DNA from: Novosphingobium sp.
GTDB lineage: Bacteria > Pseudomonadota > Alphaproteobacteria > Sphingomonadales > Sphingomonadaceae
Direction of reading: 5' to 3'
Assembly (NCBI GenBank): GCA_030830245.1
Contig: JAURNJ010000231.1
Location: forward strand, 1-10,938
Length of the DNA stretch: 10,938 bases
Shown here: one piece after another, positions 1 through 6,651 of the stretch
How positions within the stretch are numbered: position 1 is the first letter of the stretch
Layout of the letters: each line of letters starts with the position of its first letter
Notes under the pieces: generated by a model
Database searches by the model: none
What the model was told of the DNA's origin: nothing
Seen by the model: only the letters and a program-made list of their open reading frames with translations
Position numbers and translations under genes: made by a program

Positions 1-717
1 ATGTCATCAGCATTCCCGCTATCCCGTTTGCTCTGCAGCATCGTGGGCATAGCGCTGCTTGCGGGCTGCGGCAGTTCTGATTCGGACCAAGCTGAGCGGG
101 AGAGCGATCCGGCGCTGACCGGGGCGCTCGAGGACGAGATCATGACCGATGCCGAACTCTCCGGCGAGGCTGGCGCGGCGGCTGCCACCGCAGACGGGAT
201 AGAGCTGCCGCCCGAATTGCACAGCTCGGAGGCGATTGCGGCTGCGAAGCAGGAAGCTGCGAAAAAGGCTGGCGGAACGCTTCAAAGCGCACCCCAGGCG
301 GCGAGCGGCACTGCTGCCTCGCTGGTTCAGGGCGCGGCGACGGCGGCGCGGGTTGCGGAGCAGAGCAAGCTGGCGTCAACCGATTGCGCTTCCAAGGTCA
401 ACTATTCGGCAAGCTGGGCCAATCGCCTGCCAGATGCGCTGGCGGTCTACCCGCGCGGTGCATTGCAGGAAGCTGCCGGAGCCGATGAAGCAGGTTGTGC
501 GATCGTGGTCGCCAATTTCGTCACCCCGGTCGATGCCAAGGACGTGATCGACTATTACTACACGCGCGCGCGCAAGGCTGGATATGGCGCGGAATATCAT
601 GTCGATGGCAGTGAACACGTGCTCGGCGGCAAACGGGGCGCCAAGGCCTATGTCGTTTCGGTGCGCAAGCAGGAGAACGGTCTCAACGGCGTCGATGTGA
701 TCGTCAGCGGGAAGTAA
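1..717 (+). CDS. Putative lipoprotein of unknown function
   Basis: 238 residues. The N-terminus is a type II (lipoprotein) signal peptide: Arg9, a hydrophobic stretch at about 10-20, and the lipobox LAGC with the lipid-carrying Cys at 23. Glycine follows the cysteine, so by the usual rule the protein should go to the outer membrane. This supports the ATG at base 1 as the true start, although sequence before it is outside the window. Residues 24-125 are low-complexity, rich in Ala, Glu and Asp, and look like a disordered linker. Residues 126-238 look folded: two cysteines (129 and 166) that could form a periplasmic disulfide, a YYYTRARKAGY stretch near 185-195 and beta-rich ends. I recognise no catalytic motif and no named family; it resembles conserved hypothetical lipoproteins of sphingomonads, from memory only. 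It converges with the dehydrogenase gene, 4 bases away. Confidence 0.85.
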   Translation: MSSAFPLSRLLCSIVGIALLAGCGSSDSDQAERESDPALTGALEDEIMTDAELSGEAGAAAATADGIELPPELHSSEAIAAAKQEAAKKAGGTLQSAPQAASGTAASLVQGAATAARVAEQSKLASTDCASKVNYSASWANRLPDALAVYPRGALQEAAGADEAGCAIVVANFVTPVDAKDVIDYYYTRARKAGYGAEYHVDGSEHVLGGKRGAKAYVVSVRKQENGLNGVDVIVSGK

Positions 718-721
718 TTTT

Positions 722-2188
722 CTACTTCAGGCCGATGCCGATTGCCGCGCGCGGCTGCTCGGTTTCGCCCGAGGCAACCGGATAGGCGCAGTAATCCGCA
801 GCGTAATGGCCATAAGGCCGGTGATTGCCTGAAAGGCCGATGCCGCCGACCGGGGCTGCGTGAGAGGGGCTGATCGTCGGGCGGTTCCAGTTGACGATAC
901 CAGCGCGCACATTGGCCCAGAACCGGTTGTATTCCTGCGGCTCGCCGCCGATCATGGAAGCGACCAGACCGAATCGGGTATTGTTTGCCTCGCCGATTGC
1001 CTGGTCGAGGTCGCTTACCTTGATGACCTGCAGGATCGGGCCGAACAGTTCCACATCCGGCCGGTCCTTCATCGCGGTCATGTCGATGATGGCGGGTGAG
1101 AGGAACGGCAGCTTCTCATCGGGGCGGACAAGATGCTTGATCGCCTTGCCACCGCTCGACAGCAGGTAGAAGAAGCTGTCGTTGAGGCCATCGGCCGCGT
1201 AGTTGTCGATCATCGGCCCCATGAACGGCGAAGGCTCGTCGAACGGGGCGCCGAAGATGATCCGGTCGGCCAGCGCTTTGACTTCGGCCATGACCGAATC
1301 GTACATCGTGTCCTTGATGATCAGGAGGCGCGCGGCGGTGCAACGCTGCCCCGCGCTGGCAAAGGCCGACTGCACGATGAGCGCGGCGGCATCGGTGATC
1401 TTCGGCGTGTCCCAGCAGACGATCGGGTTGTTGCCGCCCATTTCCAACGTCAGCAACTTGTCCGGCCGACCGGCAAGCTTGCGCGCGATGGCAACGCCGC
1501 TGTTGGCCGATCCGGTGAACAGCACGCCGTTCACCCCCTCGTGGCGGACCAGTTCCTGCCCCTGCTCTGGCCCGCCGATAACGCACTGGATCACGGCGGC
1601 GGAAATGCCCGCCCGGTTGAAACAGCGCGCCAGCAGTTCGCCGCTCGCCGGGGCTTTTTCGCTGGGCTTGAAGACGACGGTGTTGCCCGCGATCAGGGCG
1701 GGTACGATGTGCGCGTTCGGCAGGTGCGCGGGCATGTTGTATGGGCCAAGCACCGCCATCACGCCATGCGGTTTGTGGCGCACCGCCATCATGCCCTGGA
1801 TGGCGCTGTCGAGCTTGCGCTGGGCCGTGCGGTCGGCGAAGGCGCGGATCGACAATTCGACCTTGTTGATGACGTTTTCGACTTCGGCGTTGGCTTCCCA
1901 CAGTGGCTTGCCGGTTTCGCGAGCGATAGTGTGAGCCAGCTTCTCGAAATCCTTGCGGACCTCGTTGGCGAAGCGGCGGATCAATTCCATGCGGGTCGAA
2001 AGCGGTTGCGCTGCCCAGACCGGGAAAGTGCGGCGCGCGGTCTTTACTGCTGCGTCGATGTCGCTCACCCGTCCGCGCCAAAGTTCGGCGCCGGTTGCGG
2101 GCTCGTAGGACACGAGTACATCGGGCGCACCACTCTTCTCGACCGGAACTCCGGGCGAAGCAGGGTCGGTGGGCGTGATCGCGTTCAT
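722..2188 (-). CDS. astD: N-succinylglutamate 5-semialdehyde dehydrogenase (AstD-like)
   Basis: 488-residue aldehyde dehydrogenase. AstD oxidises N-succinylglutamate semialdehyde to N-succinylglutamate with NAD+, the fourth step of the cytoplasmic arginine succinyltransferase (AST) pathway. Visible superfamily features in order: GPYN with Asn151, GNTVVFKPSE (168-177) for cofactor binding, FTGS (224-227), general base Glu249 in LEMGGNNP, nucleophile Cys283 in GQRCT, and ELFGP (380-384). The subfamily call rests on the C-terminal signature GNHRPYGHYAADYCAYP (about 455-470), which closely matches E. coli AstD as I remember it. The N-terminus is about 25 residues longer than in E. coli AstD and Pro-rich, so the real start could lie further in. 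No strong ribosome site is seen before the ATG at 2188. No astA, astB, astC or astE is visible nearby; the upstream co-directional gene is selO. Substrate assignment is probable but inferred. Confidence 0.88.
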   Translation of the reverse strand: MNAITPTDPASPGVPVEKSGAPDVLVSYEPATGAELWRGRVSDIDAAVKTARRTFPVWAAQPLSTRMELIRRFANEVRKDFEKLAHTIARETGKPLWEANAEVENVINKVELSIRAFADRTAQRKLDSAIQGMMAVRHKPHGVMAVLGPYNMPAHLPNAHIVPALIAGNTVVFKPSEKAPASGELLARCFNRAGISAAVIQCVIGGPEQGQELVRHEGVNGVLFTGSANSGVAIARKLAGRPDKLLTLEMGGNNPIVCWDTPKITDAAALIVQSAFASAGQRCTAARLLIIKDTMYDSVMAEVKALADRIIFGAPFDEPSPFMGPMIDNYAADGLNDSFFYLLSSGGKAIKHLVRPDEKLPFLSPAIIDMTAMKDRPDVELFGPILQVIKVSDLDQAIGEANNTRFGLVASMIGGEPQEYNRFWANVRAGIVNWNRPTISPSHAAPVGGIGLSGNHRPYGHYAADYCAYPVASGETEQPRAAIGIGLK

Positions 2189-2270
2189 GTGCCGCTGGGT
2201 CCGTTCAATCCGCTAGGGTCCGGGTAACTGTCCCTTTGCCATGACGGTCCTACCGACGACTTGTAGCAAA

Positions 2271-2278
2271 ATGGTTAA
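2271..2278 (-). promoter_or_regulatory. CtrA half-site-like sequence upstream of astD
   Basis: The minus strand reads TTAACCAT, identical to the half-site reported for the alphaproteobacterial cell-cycle regulator CtrA. It overlaps the selO stop codon and lies about 83 bases before the astD start. The second TTAA expected 7 bases away in a full TTAA-N7-TTAA site is absent. Function is inferred only; TTAA is rare in this GC-rich sequence, which is the reason for recording it. Confidence 0.25.
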
Positions 2279-3678
2279 CTTCCACCTTTCGGAAACGGAC
2301 CGAGCGCTTCGCCGAACGCCCGGATTTGGGCAACTTTGTGGTTAAGCGCGGTCCAGTCGTCATCTTTATCGATTGCCGCCCAGATTCGTTCGACCTCATC
2401 GATCAGCAGATGGGGGGGCTCGGGCCAGTCCCATGCCGGATGCGCGCTGGCGCCGGTGACGGATTCGTAGCCGCGCAGCAACTCGCCGAATTCGCCCTCG
2501 GGCGGATTGCGCCCGCCGCGGTGAGCGAAGAAAAACGCGTCCGGTCCCTGCTGCGACTTGCCCATCTGCCCTTCGGCGGCGCCGATCAGTTGCACGTCTT
2601 CCTCAAGGCTCTTGGGCACAAGACCGATCCGCCAGAGGAAGCGTTCAGCCATGGCTTCGCGATAGATCTGGCCGAAGCGATCGACCGCGGCGACCAGCGG
2701 ACCGTCCCCCGAAACGACGAGTCGCAGGGCTACGGCCAGCTGCGCACAGTTCCACTGGATCGCTCCGGGCTGTCGGCCAAAGGCGTAGAGGCCGGAATGG
2801 TCGAAGTAGGCGGCGGTGAAGGCCGGATCCCACTGCGGCAACCAGCGCCACGGGCCATAGTCGAAACTCTCGCCCGAAATATTCATGTTGTCCGAATTGA
2901 GCACGCCGTGGACGAAGCCTGCCGTCATGTAGCTGGCAGCCAGGCGCGCCAGCCGCTCGACGACCTGGTGAAGCAGGACGATTCCAGGCTCGTCTCGCCC
3001 CGGAGCATCCTGCGGCGGGGCCGATCCTGGGTAGGTCTCTAGGCAATAGTCTACCAGTTCGGCCATGTGCTCGCGCTCTTCATAGGCAGCGAGACGCTGG
3101 AAGGAGCCGATGCGCACATGCCCGTGCGACAGGCGCACCAGCACCGCCGAGCGGGTGGGGGATGGCTCGTCGCCGCGCCACAGCTGCTCGCCCGTCTCGA
3201 TCACCGAGAAGGTCTTGCTGGTATTGACGCCAAGCGCCTCGAGCATTTCCGTCGCGAGAATTTCGCGCACCGCGCCCTTCAGGGTAAGCCGTCCGTCGCC
3301 ATCGCGGCTCCATGGCGTGCGGCCCGAACCCTTGGTGCCAAGGTCGAGCAGGCGGCCTAGCCCGTCGCGCATCTGCGCAAAGAGGAAGCCGCGCCCGTCG
3401 CCGATGTCAGGGTTGTAAACGCGGAACTGGTGGCCGTGGTAACGCAACGCCAACGGCTGAGGCAGGTTATCGGGCAGTGGTTCGAACCGGCCGAAGTGGG
3501 CAATCCATTGCTCGTCCGACAGGTCTTGCAGCCCGACCGTTGCCGCCGCGCGATCGTTCCTGAAGCGAAGCAGGTGCTGCGGAAAATCCGCCGCCGAAAC
3601 CGGATCGGCGAGCCATCCGGCAAGCTGAGCGATTCGGGGATCGGGGCGGTAGCTCGCAGCTTGCGGTTGGTCCTGCAT
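2275..3678 (-). CDS. selO: Protein adenylyltransferase SelO family (YdiU-like pseudokinase)
   Basis: 467 residues, close to the family length of about 480. SelO proteins have an inverted-ATP kinase fold and transfer AMP to Ser, Thr or Tyr of target proteins; the bacterial enzyme is linked to oxidative stress and S-glutathionylation. Visible features: the RYHGHQF motif (79-85), Lys116 in GTKGSGRTPWSRDGDGR (114-130), the REIL helix near 138-141, a conserved TRSAVLVRLSHGHVRIGSF stretch (175-193), and the active-site segment HGVLNSDNMNISGESFDYGPW (257-277). In that segment Asp263 is the likely catalytic residue, and Asn264 and Asp273 the metal ligands by alignment to characterised SelO. The C-terminal part (about 370-467) departs from the usual family: I do not find the NPK..LRNYL motif that I expect there. 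The ATG at 3678 keeps the whole conserved region. It is divergent from the hydrolase and 86 bases upstream of astD, possibly cotranscribed. Confidence 0.92.
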   Translation of the reverse strand: MQDQPQAASYRPDPRIAQLAGWLADPVSAADFPQHLLRFRNDRAAATVGLQDLSDEQWIAHFGRFEPLPDNLPQPLALRYHGHQFRVYNPDIGDGRGFLFAQMRDGLGRLLDLGTKGSGRTPWSRDGDGRLTLKGAVREILATEMLEALGVNTSKTFSVIETGEQLWRGDEPSPTRSAVLVRLSHGHVRIGSFQRLAAYEEREHMAELVDYCLETYPGSAPPQDAPGRDEPGIVLLHQVVERLARLAASYMTAGFVHGVLNSDNMNISGESFDYGPWRWLPQWDPAFTAAYFDHSGLYAFGRQPGAIQWNCAQLAVALRLVVSGDGPLVAAVDRFGQIYREAMAERFLWRIGLVPKSLEEDVQLIGAAEGQMGKSQQGPDAFFFAHRGGRNPPEGEFGELLRGYESVTGASAHPAWDWPEPPHLLIDEVERIWAAIDKDDDWTALNHKVAQIRAFGEALGPFPKGGS

Positions 3679-3729
3679 CCGGCGATAGTGGGCACGCGCG
3701 GAGCTCCATGCAAGCGGCGCAAGGCATTC

Positions 3730-3734
3730 AGGGA
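3730..3734 (+). promoter_or_regulatory. Ribosome binding site of the hydrolase gene
   Basis: AGGGA lies 2 bases before the first ATG (3737) and 5 bases before the second (3740). The spacing favours the second of the two adjacent ATG codons as the start. Confidence 0.5.
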
Positions 3735-3739
3735 CGATG

Positions 3740-4597
3740 ATGGCAGATTACTCAGACGGCACATGGACGAGCAGCGACGGCCTGGATCTCCATTACCGCG
3801 ACTATCCGGGGCGCGAGGATCGCCCGCCCATCCTGTGCCTCCATGGCCTGACCCGCAACGCACGCGACTTTGCCGACCTTGCCGACCGGCTGGCAGGCGA
3901 ATGGCGGGTCATCGTGCCCGAAATGCGGGGCAGGGGCGACAGCGAATATGCCAAGGACGCAGATAGTTACAATCCGATCCAGTACATTGCGGACGTCAAC
4001 CTGCTCCTGGAGCAGCTGGGTATCGAGCGTTTTGTCGCCATTGGAACATCGATGGGCGGCCTGATGACCATGCTGATGGCCATGAAGCGCCCGGAACGGC
4101 TGGCGGGCGTGGTCCTCAACGACATCGGCACTGCGCTCGAGCGCGAAGGCATCGACCGCATCCTTGCCTATGCCGGGCAGGGCCGCACTTTCCCGACCTG
4201 GGTTCATGCCGCGCGCGCTCTCGAGGAAACGCAGAAGGTTGCCCATCCTGCCTTCGATCTGGCTGACTGGATCGCCATGGCTAAGCGGACGATGGCGCTG
4301 ACCAGCAACGGGCGCGTTGTCTTCGATTACGACATGAAGATCGCCGAAACCTTCGCCAAGGTCGATTTCAACAACCAGCCAGACCTTACCCCGGCGCTGG
4401 ACAAGCTGGCGACAGTGCCGGTGCTGATCCTGCGCGGCGAACTGTCGGACCTTTTTTCTGCCGAAACCTGCCAGTCGATGATGGAAAGATTGCGCAACGC
4501 CGAAGCCGTGATCGTGGCCGGTGTCGGGCATGCGCCGCTGCTCACCGAGCCCGAAGCCGCCGCAGCCATCGACCGGCTGCTGGCAAAGGTCGCCTGA
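3740..4597 (+). CDS. Alpha/beta hydrolase fold protein
   Basis: 285 residues from the ATG at 3740 (286 from 3737; the AGGGA site favours 3740). Numbering here is from 3737. The fold's full catalytic apparatus is visible: the oxyanion-hole motif LCLHG (33-37), the nucleophile elbow GTSMGG with Ser105, Asp238 in LRGELSDLF as the likely acid, and His265 in GVGHAPLL. The cap region spans roughly 133-215. There is no signal peptide or membrane segment, so it is expected in the cytoplasm. The family covers esterases, lipases, haloalkane dehalogenases, epoxide hydrolases and C-C bond hydrolases. A Ser nucleophile excludes the Asp-type dehalogenases and epoxide hydrolases, but the substrate cannot be read from the sequence. 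The glycosyltransferase gene starts 20 bases downstream on the same strand, so the two are probably cotranscribed. Confidence 0.92.
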   Translation: MADYSDGTWTSSDGLDLHYRDYPGREDRPPILCLHGLTRNARDFADLADRLAGEWRVIVPEMRGRGDSEYAKDADSYNPIQYIADVNLLLEQLGIERFVAIGTSMGGLMTMLMAMKRPERLAGVVLNDIGTALEREGIDRILAYAGQGRTFPTWVHAARALEETQKVAHPAFDLADWIAMAKRTMALTSNGRVVFDYDMKIAETFAKVDFNNQPDLTPALDKLATVPVLILRGELSDLFSAETCQSMMERLRNAEAVIVAGVGHAPLLTEPEAAAAIDRLLAKVA

Positions 4598-4617
4598 CAG
4601 GCTATCCCCCAACGCCG

Positions 4618-5745
4618 ATGCACATTCTCCATCTCCATTCCACATTCCAGTCGGGCGGCAAGGAGCTTCGCGCTGCGCGGCTTATAAATGTGTTCGGACC
4701 AAAGGTTCGGCACACGTTGGTTTCGGCGGTGCCCGATGCGCTTGGCGCGGCCTCGGCCATCGATCCGCAGATCGAGGTCGCCTATCCGACCGATTTCGAG
4801 CCTCTGGCAGGCAGGCCGTTGCCGGCCCGGTTGCTGCGGCTGGCTCGCGCGATGCAGGGCTTCGATCTGATCCTGACCTACAACTGGGGCGCCATGGATG
4901 CCGTTCTGGCCCATGCCGTTTTCGGCAGCTACCTGTCGCTGCCCGGGCTGGTACATCACGAGGACGGCTTCAATCAGGACGAGGCGCAGCGGCTCAAGAC
5001 CTCGCGCAACTGGTTTCGACGGATTGCCCTGGCGCGCAGCGCAGGTCTGGTGGTGCCTTCGCGGCGGCTGGAGACGATCGCGCTGGACGTGTGGCACCAG
5101 CCGCGCGGACGCGTGCACCTGATCGAGAACGGGATCGATACGGCGCGCTACACTCGTCGGCCAAAGCCCGATGCCCTGCCGCGCATTGTGAAGCGCGAAG
5201 GGGAGCGCTGGGTCGGCACGCTTGCGGGTCTGCGCGCGGTCAAGAACCTGCCGCGCCTGGTTCGCGCCTGCGCCGACCTGCCGGAAAACTGGCAGCTGGT
5301 GATCCTGGGCGACGGGCCGGAACGTGAGGCAATCCGCGCCGAAGCTCTGCGTCTGGGAATGGCGCACCGCGTTCACCTGCCCGGATTCGTCGCCGATCCC
5401 GCTCAGGCCGTCGGCCTGTTCGACATTTTCGCGCTGTCGTCTGACAGTGAGCAGTTTCCGATCTCGGTGGTAGAAGCGATGGCCGCGGGTCTGCCGGTAG
5501 CCTCGCCCGATGTCGGAGACGTTGCCGGCATGGTTGCCGAGGAAAACCGGCGCTTCATCGTTGGTCCGCGAGACGAAGGGGGCCTGGCCGACGCCATCGA
5601 ACAGCTGGCTCTCGATCCTGCCCTGCGCGAGACAATCGGCAAGGCCAATCGCGCGCGCGCCATAGCCTGTTACGACGAGGCGCGCATGATCGCGGCCTAC
5701 CGCGCGCTCTATGCCAGCGCTGCGGGTCTCCCCGAGCTCGCGTAG
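4618..5745 (+). CDS. Glycosyltransferase family 4 (GT-B fold)
   Basis: 375 residues. It probably transfers a sugar from a nucleotide-sugar donor to an envelope or exported glycan; donor and acceptor are unknown. The N-terminal Rossmann half starts MHILHLHSTFQSGGKE, with a glycine-rich acceptor-side loop at 12-15. The C-terminal donor half shows LAGLRAVKNLPRLV (202-215), VILGDGPERE (228-237), and SSDSEQFPISVVEAMAAGLPV (274-294). The last contains the EX7E pair, Glu278 and Glu286, typical of retaining GT4 enzymes. There is no signal peptide and no clear membrane helix, so it likely acts at the cytoplasmic membrane face. The middle region (HHEDGFNQDEAQRLK, 113-127) recalls exopolysaccharide-associated transferases, a resemblance from memory. 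It lies 20 bases after the hydrolase gene; no strong ribosome site precedes the ATG, so translation may depend on the upstream gene. Confidence 0.92.
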   Translation: MHILHLHSTFQSGGKELRAARLINVFGPKVRHTLVSAVPDALGAASAIDPQIEVAYPTDFEPLAGRPLPARLLRLARAMQGFDLILTYNWGAMDAVLAHAVFGSYLSLPGLVHHEDGFNQDEAQRLKTSRNWFRRIALARSAGLVVPSRRLETIALDVWHQPRGRVHLIENGIDTARYTRRPKPDALPRIVKREGERWVGTLAGLRAVKNLPRLVRACADLPENWQLVILGDGPEREAIRAEALRLGMAHRVHLPGFVADPAQAVGLFDIFALSSDSEQFPISVVEAMAAGLPVASPDVGDVAGMVAEENRRFIVGPRDEGGLADAIEQLALDPALRETIGKANRARAIACYDEARMIAAYRALYASAAGLPELA

Positions 5746-5819
5746 CCATTGTTCATGCCCACTTCACGCGCACTTGGCGAATGGCCAAACGCACTCTACA
5801 GATCGCGCCAGTCAGCGCG

Positions 5820-5827
5820 TTAACCAG
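5820..5827 (+). promoter_or_regulatory. Near-match to a CtrA half-site before the yfgM-like gene
   Basis: TTAACCAG matches the TTAACCAT half-site at 7 of 8 positions and ends 16 bases before the proposed TTG start at 5844. Seven bases after TTAA the sequence is AAAA, only half of the second TTAA of a full site. Weak on its own; noted because it resembles the sites at 2271 and 8032. Confidence 0.15.
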
Positions 5828-5828
5828 C

Positions 5829-5836
5829 AAAAAAGG
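5829..5836 (+). promoter_or_regulatory. Ribosome binding site favouring the TTG start at 5844
   Basis: AAAAAAGG sits 7 bases before TTG 5844. The alternative ATG at 5781 has no purine-rich sequence at a useful distance. The site is a partial Shine-Dalgarno match, so it supports but does not prove the downstream start. Confidence 0.4.
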
Positions 5837-5843
5837 CTCCAAC

Positions 5844-6623
5844 TTGGCGCTTCCACCCCAAAATACCGAAAGCGCGGAAGAACGGGCCCGCAAAAAGGCG
5901 GAGGCCGAGCAGGAAACCTTTCTGCGCGAAGTCGATGACGCGCTGCGTCAGGACCAGTTCGAAGGATTCTTCCGCACCTATGCCAAGCCGCTGATTGCCG
6001 CATTGGTGATCGGGCTTGCCGGGCTTGCCGCATTCCTCGTGTGGCGGGAAAGCCAACATGAGTCAGCCGGGGAACGAGGCGAGCAATTCGTCGTCGCGCT
6101 CGACGGACTGGAAGCGGGCAACCGGCAGGGCGCCTATGAGAAGTTGCAAAAGGTCATCGACGAGGAAGGCACGGCTTCGGCCACTTCGGCGGCCCTGCTG
6201 CGTGCCGGCATCGCGATTGATCTTGGCAAGACCGCTGAAGCGGTGGGCATCTACGAGGCCGTTGCAGCCGATGACGATGCGCCCAAACCGATGCGCGACC
6301 TCGCCAATGTGCGTTACACTGCGCTGCGTTTCGACGAACTGAAGCCGCAGCAGGTGATCGACCGGCTCAAGCCGCTCGCCGTTCCCGGCAATGCCTGGTT
6401 CGGGGTTGCCGGGGAGCTGGTCGGCATGGCCTATCTCGAACAGGGCAAGGAAGAACTGGCTGGCTCGCTTTTTGCCCAGATTGCGCGCGACAAGGATGTG
6501 CCCGATTCGCTGCGGGGTCGCGCGCGTCAGCTTTCCGGCCTGCTCGGTGTCGACGCGCTCGATGCCGAGATCGGCGAGGACGGCGAGGGATCGAGTGGAC
6601 CGGCGGCACCAGTCGCACGCTGA
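5844..6623 (+). CDS. YfgM-like membrane-anchored tetratricopeptide (TPR_21) protein
   Basis: 259 residues from TTG 5844. An in-frame ATG at 5781 would give 280. Numbering is from 5844. A charged cytoplasmic N-terminus (1-49) contains the conserved-looking ETFLREVDDALRQDQF stretch (24-39). One membrane helix follows at about 50-67, then a helical, Ala-rich region (about 75-240) with TPR-like repeats expected on the periplasmic side, and an acidic tail. E. coli YfgM is an inner-membrane protein that works with the chaperone PpiD at the SecYEG translocon, and its gene lies directly before bamB, as here (28 bases apart). The downstream start is preferred for three reasons: the AAAAAAGG site, the rare codons CTA and TTA in 5781-5843, and the N-terminus fitting the pattern I remember for relatives. 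The exact role in this group is inferred. Confidence 0.85.
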   Translation: MALPPQNTESAEERARKKAEAEQETFLREVDDALRQDQFEGFFRTYAKPLIAALVIGLAGLAAFLVWRESQHESAGERGEQFVVALDGLEAGNRQGAYEKLQKVIDEEGTASATSAALLRAGIAIDLGKTAEAVGIYEAVAADDDAPKPMRDLANVRYTALRFDELKPQQVIDRLKPLAVPGNAWFGVAGELVGMAYLEQGKEELAGSLFAQIARDKDVPDSLRGRARQLSGLLGVDALDAEIGEDGEGSSGPAAPVAR

Positions 6624-6640
6624 CAAAGATACGAGAATTC

Positions 6641-6645
6641 GGGAG
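6641..6645 (+). promoter_or_regulatory. Ribosome binding site of bamB
   Basis: GGGAG is placed 6 bases before the ATG at 6652. This fixes the bamB start, since the reading frame stays open far upstream into the yfgM-like gene. Confidence 0.7.
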
Positions 6646-6651
6646 TTCCTG

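Noticed and set aside
1133..2227. Long plus-strand open frame of 364 codons opposite astD
   Set aside because: It is a shadow of the astD codons in GC-rich DNA. The translation is rich in Arg, Gly and His with no domain, while the opposite strand encodes a clear dehydrogenase.
2213..2242. Nine-codon minus-strand ORF (MAKGQLPGP) with an AGGA-like site, between selO and astD, as a leader peptide
   Set aside because: ORFs this short arise easily by chance. It has no run of Arg or other regulatory codons and no alternative hairpins that would suggest attenuation.
2338..2345. TTAACCAC on the minus strand as another CtrA-like site
   Set aside because: It lies inside selO coding sequence (Leu-Asn-His codons), away from any start, and is not an exact match.
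5774..5788. Inverted repeat TTGGC-GAATG-GCCAA as a terminator after the glycosyltransferase gene
   Set aside because: The stem is only 5 bp with no T-tract, which is not enough for a terminator.
6391..6651. Upstream extension of bamB
   Set aside because: It would overlap the yfgM-like gene and bury the signal peptide. ATG 6652 has GGGAG at 6 bases and a lipobox directly after.
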